Assembly: GCF_013391105.1 (NCBI RefSeq) | Contig: NZ_CP058335.1 | Coordinates: forward strand, 2,852,001-2,916,000 | Direction: 5' to 3' | DNA length: 64,000 nucleotides | From: Natronomonas salina | GTDB lineage: Archaea > Halobacteriota > Halobacteria > Halobacteriales > Haloarculaceae | Notes under the pieces: model-generated | The model's input: the letters and a program-made list of their open reading frames with translations, nothing else | Databases searched by the model: none | What the model was told of the DNA's origin: nothing | Shown here: in pieces, positions 41,791 through 49,652 of the stretch | Numbering within the stretch: position 1 is the stretch's first letter | Layout of the letters: each line of letters opens with the position of its first letter | Program-made: the position numbers and the translations under genes

Positions 41791-44700
41791 TCACCCGGTT
41801 GCGGGGAGCTCCTCGAACATGGCCTCCAGCAGCTTCCGCTCGGCGGTCCGGAGGTGTTGGGTGAACGTCGCCGGCGCGATGTCGAGCTGTTCGGCGATCT
41901 CCTCGCCGGTGCTGTCGCGGGGCCACTCGAAAAACCCGCCGTGGAAGGCCGTCTCCAGGGCGGTCTGCTGGCGGTCGGTGAGTTCGGCGGTCAGCGCTAG
42001 CGTCGTCTCGCGGGCGGAGCCCGACGGGCGCTCGACCTGCCGGCGCGCCAGCAGCTCCACGCTGGGGTACTCCGACTCCACCCGGTCGACGACCTGCCGG
42101 ACGTCGGTCCCCTGCGGCAGGTGGACCGTCCCGTTGAGGTCGCCGTTCTCGAAGACCGCGCTCTCGACGACGCCGCCGCTCTCGGCGATCATCTCGATGA
42201 GCGGCGAGTGGGAGGCGCGGATCTCGAAGCGGCTCTCGGTGTCGGCGTCGCCGCGGATCTCCATCGACTCCCAGTTGTGGTGGCGGTCGGCGATGGCCCG
42301 GAGGCTGTCGTGGGCGCCCGCGCTCACCCGGCCGTAGAGGATGAACTCGCCGTCGCCGACGGGGACGGCGCGGTCGATGGCGATCCACCCGTCGGTGGGC
42401 GGGACGTCGAGGGCCTCGAAGACCGACGGAATGCGGAACTCGACCTCGAGGACCTCGTCGCTCATCAGCGCCCGTTTCCGCTCGACGGCGGCGATGGCGT
42501 GGCCGACGATCTCGCCGACCTGCTCGATTATCGCCCGCTCCTCCTCGGCGAAGGCGTAGGGCCGCTCGGCGTAGACGTTCAGCACGCCGAAGACGGTGTC
42601 CTCGTGGACGATGGGGATCGACGCCGACGACTGGAAGCCGTAGTGCTCGGCGTGCTCCCGCCAGGGGTCGAACCGGGCGTCGGTCTGGACGTTCTGGCTC
42701 GTCTGGACCTCGCCGGTGAGGTACGCCTGCCCCGCGGGGCCGTTGCTCCGGGGGTCGTCGGGATCGATGGAGATCTCGATCTCCTCGAGGTAGCCGTCGG
42801 TGGCGGCGCTGGCCTGCGGGAGCACCGACTGGTTCCGCGTGTCGACCTCGCCGATCCACGCGAACCGGTAGGAGTCGGAGGCGGCCAGACGGTCGCAGAC
42901 GGCCTGCTCGATCTCCTCGCGCGTCGAGTGCTCGATCACGGCGTCGGTGATCCCCTGGATGACCTCGTGGAGGCTGTTGAGCGCCTCGAGGCGCTCGCGC
43001 TGCTGGGCGAGCTGTCGCTCGTGGGCCAGCCGGTCGATGGCCGTCGCCAGCACGTTCGCGACGCTCTGGACGAAGCTGACGTCCTCGTCCGTGAACTCCC
43101 GCCGGTCGGTGTCGTGGGCCGTCAGGACGCCCCACGGCGCCGCCACGGAGCCGACGACCGTGCTGAGACCGCTGGTGACGTCCCCGCGTTCGAGCAGCTC
43201 CGGCGGGTCGAACCGCGTCTCAGTCTCGAGGTCCTCGACGACGACCGGTTCCTCCCGCCCCAGCGTGTAGCCGGACTGGGAGTTCCCATCGGCGCCGACG
43301 CGCCGCCCGACGAGGTCGGCGTCCGTGCCGGCGACCTCCCTGAGTTCGAGTTCGTCGCCGGAGGTATCGAGCTCGAGGAGCGCGGCGTAGTCCGTCCCGA
43401 GCGTCTCGGCGACCAGCGTCGTCGCCTCGCACATCAGCTCGTCGAGGTCGTCGGTCTCGAGGGCGAGCTGTCCGAGTTCGGCGACGACCTGCTGCTGGCG
43501 CTGGTGCCGCTGGAGTTCGGCCTCGTGTTCGAGGCGCTCGGTGATGTTCCGGCCGATGCCGGCCACCCGCGACGAGCCATCCGGCGCCGTCACCCGCGAG
43601 GCGACGAACTCGTGGGGGATCTGCTCGCTCTCCTTCGTCAGGAACGGCAGCTCGAGCCGCGCGCTCCCGGTCTCGAAGGCATTCTGGATGGCCCTGCTGA
43701 CGGCTTCGCGGTCGGACGGCGCGAAGAGATCCAGCGCGTTCATCGACGCCATGGTCTCGTCGTCGTAGCCCGTCACCGCCAGGAGGGTCTCGTTCCACCG
43801 CTGGACGTCGCCGGCCTCGTCGAGCGTGTAGAAGACGTCGTCGATGGCGTCGAGGATGTCGTCGGTGTACTCGCGGTACTCGCTGAGCTCCCGCTCGCGA
43901 CGCTGCCGCTCCAGTTCGTGGCTCACCCACTGTGTCGCCAGCTCGACGAACCGCTTCTCGGCGTCGGTGAACGCCGGTCGCGGCCCCGAGTCGGCGAAGC
44001 AGAGCGTCCCGTAGGGTTCGCCGTCGACGGTCACCGTCCCGCCGACGTAGGCGTCGAGGGCCCACCGGTCGTACGCCGGGTCCTGCGACCAGCCCTCCTC
44101 GGGCGCGTCCTTCACGCAGAGCAACCCCTCGGAGCCGATCGTCCGCCGGCAGTACGTCTCCGACAGCGCCGACTCGATCCCCGATTGGAACCGGTCGTCG
44201 TCGCCGGCGGCGTACCGGACCTCGAACCGGCCGTCCGGCCGGTCGATGGCCGCGAGGAAGCCGGTCTCGAGGTCGAGGTACTCCCGGCCGACCTCGAGGA
44301 CCTCGCGGACCCGCTCGTCGAAGGACCGGTCGCCGCTGGCGCTGATCTCGTAGAGCCGCTGCAGCGCCCGGTTGTGCCCCTGGAGTTGTTCCTGGAGCCG
44401 CTTGCGGTCGGTGATCTCCTGGGTCATCGCCAGGCCGGCGAACACCTCGCCGTCGTCGTCCGTGATCGGGACGCCGTGGACGACCCACTCCCGGCCCCCG
44501 TAGGCGAGCTCCGTCGAGGCCGTCCGGCCGTCGAGCGCTGCGCGGTAGACCGGCTCGAGTGCGGCTGCCGTCTCCTCGTCCCAGACGTCGTCGAACCGCT
44601 GGCCCTGCAGCTCCTCCGGGACGACGTCGATCTGCTCGAACCCTCGCCCGGCGGCGAGCGTGTACCGGTAGTCCTCGTCGAACATGGTGACCGCACCGTT

Positions 44701-45540
44701 GGGGAACTGCTCGGCGAGCGTCCGGTAGCGCTGCTCGGACTCCTCGAGGGCGCGCTCGCGCTCCTTGCGCTCCGAGCTGTCGCGGAAGTACACCGACAGC
44801 CCGCTCTCGGAGGGGTAGACGCTCGCGTCGACGTGGAGTTCGAGCGGGTCGAAGTAGAACTCCAGGTCGACCTGCTCCTGGGTCTCGAGGGCCTCGTGGA
44901 ACGCCGCCCAGGCCGCCGTCTCGGTCGCCGCCGGGAACTGCTCATCGAGGCGCTCGCCGAGCAGGTCGGCCTCGGCGGTCTCCAGCAGTTCCTCGGCCCG
45001 TTCGTTGACGTAGGTGAACCGGAACTCCTCGTCGAGGGCGTAGAAGGCGTCGTCGACCCGCTCGAACACCTCCTCGAGTTCCCGTTCGAGCGCACGATCC
45101 GTCGACGCCGCGTCGTCGGTTGCGGGCCGCCCGGCCGAGCGGTCGCGGACGACGCCGACGGTCCCCCGGAACTCGCCATCGTCGAAGATCGGCGTCAGCC
45201 GGACGCGACAGGGCAGCACCGTGCCGTCCGACCTGCGCAGCGCCACCTCCAGGGTCGCGGTCTCGAGGTCGTTCGCCAGCATCGCCCGGATCGTCGATTC
45301 GGCCGTCGAGACGTCGTCGGCCTCGAGCAGCGTCTCGACGTGCGCTCCGAGCAGTTCCTCGCGTTCGTAGCCCGCCAGTTCGGCGAACCCGTCGCTGACG
45401 GCCGCGATACGGCCGCCCGCGTCGAGTTGGTAGAGCCCGTCCTGGGTCGACTCGAGCAGGGCCCGGTACCGTTCGGGAGCGGACGTGTCGCCGACGGTAT
45501 CGAGGGGGAACGATCCCGTCGGTCCGGCGTGTCCGGCCAT
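41791..45540 (-). CDS. Multi-PAS/GAF Bat-like regulator (1249 aa)
   Basis: 1249 residues. In order: PAS (about 25-140), PAS (150-270), PAS (275-385), GAF (400-560), PAS (570-690), GAF (705-860), GAF (870-1020), bacterio-opsin-activator β domain (1025-1180) and HTH_10 (1185-1245: LTDRQQTALETAFHGGFFEW, TFTQHLRTAERKLLEAM). No kinase domain is present. It is a one-component regulator that should combine several redox, light or metabolite inputs. No membrane helices. GAF domains contain few Cys; the ligands are unknown. Confidence 0.93.
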   Translation of the reverse strand: MAGHAGPTGSFPLDTVGDTSAPERYRALLESTQDGLYQLDAGGRIAAVSDGFAELAGYEREELLGAHVETLLEADDVSTAESTIRAMLANDLETATLEVALRRSDGTVLPCRVRLTPIFDDGEFRGTVGVVRDRSAGRPATDDAASTDRALERELEEVFERVDDAFYALDEEFRFTYVNERAEELLETAEADLLGERLDEQFPAATETAAWAAFHEALETQEQVDLEFYFDPLELHVDASVYPSESGLSVYFRDSSERKERERALEESEQRYRTLAEQFPNGAVTMFDEDYRYTLAAGRGFEQIDVVPEELQGQRFDDVWDEETAAALEPVYRAALDGRTASTELAYGGREWVVHGVPITDDDGEVFAGLAMTQEITDRKRLQEQLQGHNRALQRLYEISASGDRSFDERVREVLEVGREYLDLETGFLAAIDRPDGRFEVRYAAGDDDRFQSGIESALSETYCRRTIGSEGLLCVKDAPEEGWSQDPAYDRWALDAYVGGTVTVDGEPYGTLCFADSGPRPAFTDAEKRFVELATQWVSHELERQRRERELSEYREYTDDILDAIDDVFYTLDEAGDVQRWNETLLAVTGYDDETMASMNALDLFAPSDREAVSRAIQNAFETGSARLELPFLTKESEQIPHEFVASRVTAPDGSSRVAGIGRNITERLEHEAELQRHQRQQQVVAELGQLALETDDLDELMCEATTLVAETLGTDYAALLELDTSGDELELREVAGTDADLVGRRVGADGNSQSGYTLGREEPVVVEDLETETRFDPPELLERGDVTSGLSTVVGSVAAPWGVLTAHDTDRREFTDEDVSFVQSVANVLATAIDRLAHERQLAQQRERLEALNSLHEVIQGITDAVIEHSTREEIEQAVCDRLAASDSYRFAWIGEVDTRNQSVLPQASAATDGYLEEIEISIDPDDPRSNGPAGQAYLTGEVQTSQNVQTDARFDPWREHAEHYGFQSSASIPIVHEDTVFGVLNVYAERPYAFAEEERAIIEQVGEIVGHAIAAVERKRALMSDEVLEVEFRIPSVFEALDVPPTDGWIAIDRAVPVGDGEFILYGRVSAGAHDSLRAIADRHHNWESMEIRGDADTESRFEIRASHSPLIEMIAESGGVVESAVFENGDLNGTVHLPQGTDVRQVVDRVESEYPSVELLARRQVERPSGSARETTLALTAELTDRQQTALETAFHGGFFEWPRDSTGEEIAEQLDIAPATFTQHLRTAERKLLEAMFEELPATG

Positions 45541-45773
45541 TCGTGGGAGTACAACCGTTCGCCATCGAAAAGGGTACTCGCAGATTGCGATGGGGTTGGT
45601 TTAGCTTTCGCCGTGGCCGGCCGGTGGTTACTGCCAGGGGGTGACGGACGCCTATCGGGTCGACCGGGGCTCCAGACCACGTAAGAGGACGTTACCGGTC
45701 GGAGGCGCCGCAGGCCGGTTCCAAAGCATTTTGGGAGTGCCCACTTCCCCGCTGGCCCCGAAGAACCGCCTGC

Positions 45774-46418
45774 ATGAGTTCAAGCGACCTGTACCAGGGG
45801 GTGGCCATCCCCGACGACCTCGCCGCGAACCCTCCGCTTACTCCGGTTCTGGAGCGGCTTACGGATCGTCGCCGCGCGATCCTCGCCCGCCTCCTCGACG
45901 ACGGCCCCGTTCGCGTGCCGACGCTGGCCGAGCGACTCGCCGCTGCCGACGCCGACACCCCGACGCCGGACCCCGACGCGGTCGACCGGGTCGCCGCCGA
46001 CCTCTACCACGTCCACGTTCCGATCCTCGAGTCGGTCGGCCTCCTCGAGCGCGACCGGGCCGCCGGGACGGTCGCCACGAGCGACCACCCCCTCTACGAC
46101 GACGCCGACTTCCGGCGGTTCCTCGAGTCCGACGCCGAACTCGAGGACCTCGTCGACTGTCTCGCCGACGAGTGCCGGCGCGCCGTCCTCGAGGTGCTCG
46201 ACGACCGCGCCGAGCCCATCTCGCGGGACGACCTCGCCCGCGCCGCGGCCGCGCCGCTGTCCCGGCGGGCCGAGGAGCTCCGCGTCGACCTCCACCACGT
46301 CCACCTGCCGAAGCTCGACGCCGTGGGCCTCCTCGAGTACGACGCCGCGACGGCGGTCGTCGAGCCGGCCCCCGCGGGCAGCACCGTCGAGGTCGTCGAG
46401 CAACTCACCGGTCGGTGA
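45774..46418 (+). CDS. Two-domain DUF7344 winged-helix protein
   Basis: 214 residues with two copies of the same small wHTH: residues about 25-95 (LTDRRRAILARLLDDGPVRV, AADLYHVHVPILESVGLLER) and 125-200 (LADECRRAVLEVLDDRAEPI, RVDLHHVHLPKLDAVGLLEY). It is a probable transcription regulator that uses both domains on DNA. Divergent from the multi-PAS regulator (233 bases with no gene), and its stop overlaps the methyltransferase gene by 14 bases. Confidence 0.88.
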   Translation: MSSSDLYQGVAIPDDLAANPPLTPVLERLTDRRRAILARLLDDGPVRVPTLAERLAAADADTPTPDPDAVDRVAADLYHVHVPILESVGLLERDRAAGTVATSDHPLYDDADFRRFLESDAELEDLVDCLADECRRAVLEVLDDRAEPISRDDLARAAAAPLSRRAEELRVDLHHVHLPKLDAVGLLEYDAATAVVEPAPAGSTVEVVEQLTGR

Positions 46419-47019
46419 GGACGTCGGGTCGGTACGACTGCCTCGGACCCGCGGAGTTCCGGGCCACCACCTGCGCCGTCGCGCCGCGTTCGCCGTCCGC
46501 TCGCGTCTCCAGTCCTTCCTCGTAGTGCAGCACCGTCAGATCCAGACACGCGTGCAGTAGCTCGTTGGCCGCGAACCGGTAGCGGTCGCCGCCCGGCCCG
46601 AGGTCGACGTCGTCCGTCGTCCGGAGGTGGTGCTGGACGAACAGCACGCCGCCCGGCCGCAGCGCCTCCTTGACGTCGGGGAACCGGTCGACCGCGCGGT
46701 AGAAGCTGACCGTTATCAGGTCGTAGCAACCCGTCGGGAACGCGTAGCTCGGCACGTCGGCCTGGATGGGATGCAGCCGGTCGGCGACGCCGCGCTCCGC
46801 GGCCCGTTCCCGGGCGATCCGCAGTCCCTCCCGCGACTGGTCGATGGCGTCGACCTCGTGGCCGGCCTCGGCGAGGAAGACGGCGTTGCGGCCGGTGCCG
46901 GTCGCGACGTCGAGGGCCCGCCCCTCCGGCAGCGCGTCGACGTACCGTTCGAGGACCGCCGAGGGCTCCGGCGCCCGCGGGTACTCGCCCGCGCGGAAGC
47001 GTTCGTCCCAGTCGCTCAT
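46405..47019 (-). CDS. SAM-dependent methyltransferase (TehB-like)
   Basis: 204 residues. ALDVATGTGRNAVFLAEAGH is motif I of class I methyltransferases; EVDAIDQSREGLRIARERA holds the acidic residue of motif II; LRPGGVLFVQHH is the later motif. The N-terminus (WDERFRAGEYPRAPEPSAVL) is typical of TehB/TPMT-like enzymes acting on small molecules, perhaps tellurite or thiols. It ends inside the DUF7344 gene on the other strand. Confidence 0.88.
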   Translation of the reverse strand: MSDWDERFRAGEYPRAPEPSAVLERYVDALPEGRALDVATGTGRNAVFLAEAGHEVDAIDQSREGLRIARERAAERGVADRLHPIQADVPSYAFPTGCYDLITVSFYRAVDRFPDVKEALRPGGVLFVQHHLRTTDDVDLGPGGDRYRFAANELLHACLDLTVLHYEEGLETRADGERGATAQVVARNSAGPRQSYRPDVLTDR

Positions 47020-47070
47020 ACCGTCGCTAGGCGCCCCCGGGACAAGAATCGGGCGCCGAACGTCGCCGGC

Positions 47071-47709
47071 TCACTCCAGCAGTCGACCGGCCATCCCGTC
47101 GACGAACTCGAGTTCGTCCTCGTTGACGCCGTGGGCCATCCCCTCGTAGATGCGCGTTGTGACGTCGGCGTCCAGGCGCTCGAAGACCTCGGCGGTGGCG
47201 TGGACGCGCTCCTCGGGGATGTGCGGGTCGACGTCGCTGCAACCCAGGAACGCCGGCGTCCCATCGAGGCTCCCCTCGTAGTCGTCGCGGTCGATCGACT
47301 CGCCGATGAGGCCGCCGCTCAGGACGGCCAGGCCGCCGTATCTCCGGGGGTTCCGGGCGACGTACTCGCTGGCCAGACAGGCGCCCTGCGAGAAACCCAT
47401 CACGAGTACCTTCTCGGTCGCGACGCCGGCGTCCGTCGCCCTCTCGACGGCGTCGCCGACCGCTCGCAGGCCGGACGACCGCCCGGGTTCGTTCTGCTCG
47501 ACGGGCGCGAGGAATGAGTTCGGATACCACGTGTTGCGCGCGGCCTGCGGCGCGAGGATGGCGATACCCTCCCTGTGGACCTCTCCGGCCATCTGAGCGA
47601 TGCTACTGGCGGTCGCGCCTCGGCCGTGGACGGCGACGACGGCGGCAGTCGCGTCGGCCAGCGGCGTCCCTGCGGTGTGCAGCTCCTGCTCCTGGTGTGG
47701 GCCGGTCAT
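47071..47709 (-). CDS. Phospholipase/carboxylesterase-type α/β hydrolase
   Basis: 212 residues. AVVAVHGRGATASSIAQMAG is the oxyanion-loop region; the nucleophile is Ser107 in VMGFSQGACLA; the acid is in GCSDVDPHIPEE (Asp159 or Asp161); the base is His193 in GMAHGVNEDE. It would cleave carboxylic esters in the cytoplasm; no signal peptide. It lies 51 bases upstream of the methyltransferase gene on the same strand. Confidence 0.92.
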   Translation of the reverse strand: MTGPHQEQELHTAGTPLADATAAVVAVHGRGATASSIAQMAGEVHREGIAILAPQAARNTWYPNSFLAPVEQNEPGRSSGLRAVGDAVERATDAGVATEKVLVMGFSQGACLASEYVARNPRRYGGLAVLSGGLIGESIDRDDYEGSLDGTPAFLGCSDVDPHIPEERVHATAEVFERLDADVTTRIYEGMAHGVNEDELEFVDGMAGRLLE

Positions 47710-47792
47710 CGTAGTTCCACCTGGGGGCCGAAGACGGAAGAAGGCGGTCGTGACGGAGCGACAGGCCGGTGAGTTGTCGGCGACGGCGCCGC

Positions 47793-48119
47793 TCAGGTCT
47801 CGTCGTCGAGGGGGTGGATCTCGACGAAGCCGAGGCTCTCGACGGTCACCCGGCGGCCCTGGTAGGTGAACTCGACGGTGCGGTTGCCGTCGCGCCGCGG
47901 CGGAGCGTCCTCGCTGCAGATCCGGTCGAGGCTATCCGGGTCGACGGCCTCGTGGAGGGGGTCGAGGTCGGAGGGGTCCGCCGCCTCGGCGGCGGCCATC
48001 GCCCGGACGACGGCGACGGTCGGCTCGACGGTCGCGCTGTCGAAGGTAGCCCGGTAGGTGTCCGTCTCCGGATCCCGGGAGACCGTGACGTCTTCGTCGT
48101 CCGACGGTTCGGCGGTCAT
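47793..48119 (-). CDS. HalOD1 output-domain protein
   Basis: 108 residues. PTVAVVRAMAAAEAADPSDL, then LHEAVDPDSLDRI, and GNRTVEFTYQGRRVTVESLG, then FVEIHPL, are the HalOD1 signature, a haloarchaea-restricted output domain. The start is one base after the stop of the Lrp gene, so both proteins come from one message and may act together. Confidence 0.9.
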   Translation of the reverse strand: MTAEPSDDEDVTVSRDPETDTYRATFDSATVEPTVAVVRAMAAAEAADPSDLDPLHEAVDPDSLDRICSEDAPPRRDGNRTVEFTYQGRRVTVESLGFVEIHPLDDET

Positions 48120-48120
48120 C

Positions 48121-48591
48121 TCACTCCCCCTCCACCAGGTGCTGGCCGAAGTGGTTGAACGGCTGGACGTGGGTGTCCTTGATGATCTTCGTGTTGACGA
48201 CGTCCAGCCCGATGTCGCTGATCTCGTCGGTGATGCGGGCGACGTCGTCGGAGTCGGTGCCGACGGCGTCGATCTGGACGTTCTCCTTGCCGTTGAGCAC
48301 CTCGCGGATGGCGACGACGCCGTCGACCGATTGGGCGGCCTCGGCGAACGTCGCGCGGTCCGGGTTCGGCGCCGAACAGATGATCTCGACGTGCAGCTGC
48401 AGCCCCGCCTCGTCGTAGTCGATGTCCGGGTGGTAGCCCCGGATGACGCCCACGTCCTCGAGGCGCTCGATGCGGTTTCGCACCGTGCTGGCCGAGACGC
48501 CCACCCGTTCGGCCATCTCCTGGGTGGTGATTCCACGCGCGTCCTGCTGGAGCAGATAGAGGACCCCCTTGTCCGTATCGTCCAGTTCCAT
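48121..48591 (-). CDS. Lrp/AsnC family transcriptional regulator
   Basis: 156 residues. HTH at residues 1-50 (MELDDTDKGVLYLLQQDARG; EMAERVGVSASTVRNRIERL) and an AsnC/RAM ligand domain (GLQLHVEIICSAPNPDRATF; GVVAIREVLNGKENVQIDAV; ITDEISDIGLDVVNTKIIKD). It would sense an amino acid or metabolite. Upstream (48592-48812) is a 221-base AT-rich region with no gene; CATCATAG near 48613 is a possible TATA box. Confidence 0.92.
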   Translation of the reverse strand: MELDDTDKGVLYLLQQDARGITTQEMAERVGVSASTVRNRIERLEDVGVIRGYHPDIDYDEAGLQLHVEIICSAPNPDRATFAEAAQSVDGVVAIREVLNGKENVQIDAVGTDSDDVARITDEISDIGLDVVNTKIIKDTHVQPFNHFGQHLVEGE

Positions 48592-48812
48592 GCGCGTCCC
48601 GTAGCGGCCATCTATGATGTGTTTTTTGCAACGCTCGCGCTATCAGATGGCGAAGACTGACTACTACAACCAGATGATTGAGAAAAACGAAAACTGTGCC
48701 CGGTTGGAAGCGGATGATAGGGTACCACCGCTACGAAAATAATACTCCTTAGTGGCGCCGCCGACTGACGGGACCCGACCGGCCCCAACCCACACGGCCA
48801 CCAGGGGCCGGA

Positions 48813-49493
48813 TTACTCCCCGAGCTCCTCGAGGAGCGTCGTCGCGGCGGCGCTGGAGGACTCCGGGCCCCGCGCCGTGATCAGGTCGCCGTCGACCGTG
48901 ACGCTCTCGTCGGCGTCGAGTTCGGCGTCCCAGTTGCCGCCCACCGCCGAGACCTCGTCCTCGACGTAGTAGGGGAGCTTCCGGCCGTCCGGCATCCGGT
49001 CGGCCTCGTCGACGATGCCCTCCTCCCACTCGTTCGGGAAGCCGGTGACGTCGCGGCCGTCGACGAGCGCCGACCCGTCGGCCTCGCGGGTGAACGCGAG
49101 GATGCCGACGGCGTGGCAGACGACGAGCGCGACGCCGTCGTCGCCGGCGACCGACTGACCGAGTAGCTGTCGGGCGTGGCGGTCCTGATTGACGTCCCAC
49201 TCGGTGCCGTGGCCGCCCGGGAAGACGACGGCGTCGTGGTCGTCCGCGTCGGCCTCGGCCACCGGGATCGGGTCGTTGAGTTCCGGGTGCGACTCGATGG
49301 TCTCGCGGAACTCCTCGACGGTCTCCTCGCCGACGTCGTCGGGGTCCAGCGAGCGCTCGTCGACGACCGGCTCGCCGCCGCTCGGCGTCGCCACCGTCAC
49401 GTCGACGCCCTCGCTCTCGAGCGTCGTGAGCGGCTCGATACACTCCTCGGCCCAGTACCCCTCCTCGCTGACGACGAACAGTGCTGACGTCAT
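48813..49493 (-). CDS. DJ-1/PfpI family protein
   Basis: 226 residues. ALFVVSEEGYWAEECIEPLT opens the fold; HDAVVFPGGHGTEWDV and ALVVCHAVGILAFT hold the nucleophile elbow (Cys126). The sequence is closest to Hsp31/glyoxalase-III-like members with a lid segment (VTGFPNEWEEGIVDEADRMP). It may detoxify glyoxals or act as a chaperone or protease-like protein; the precise activity is not assigned. Confidence 0.9.
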   Translation of the reverse strand: MTSALFVVSEEGYWAEECIEPLTTLESEGVDVTVATPSGGEPVVDERSLDPDDVGEETVEEFRETIESHPELNDPIPVAEADADDHDAVVFPGGHGTEWDVNQDRHARQLLGQSVAGDDGVALVVCHAVGILAFTREADGSALVDGRDVTGFPNEWEEGIVDEADRMPDGRKLPYYVEDEVSAVGGNWDAELDADESVTVDGDLITARGPESSSAAATTLLEELGE

Positions 49494-49652
49494 ACCTACT
49501 GATAGGGTCAGGAGCCACAAAAAGAGCGGTCGCCCGGCAGTCGCGGCCGCCTCCCGACGGTTTATCCACGGGGACGCGCGGTCCGGGCCGTCGCGCGACT
49601 GTTGGACGGTTTTGTCAGAACCGGTATTTCGGGGGCGTGCTTCCGCCGACCC

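Noticed and set aside
42121-45684. A 1187-codon open frame opposite the multi-PAS regulator
   Set aside because: Its composition (Arg, Gly, Val, Asp rich without domains) is the usual mirror of a GC-rich gene; the minus strand has clear PAS, GAF and HTH_10 domains.
45541-45773. Possible gene between the two divergent regulators
   Set aside because: No frame with plausible start and composition; the region fits two divergent promoters.
48592-48812. Candidate small RNA in the AT-rich gap before the Lrp gene
   Set aside because: No stable long hairpin or terminator is visible; the simplest reading is promoter sequence.
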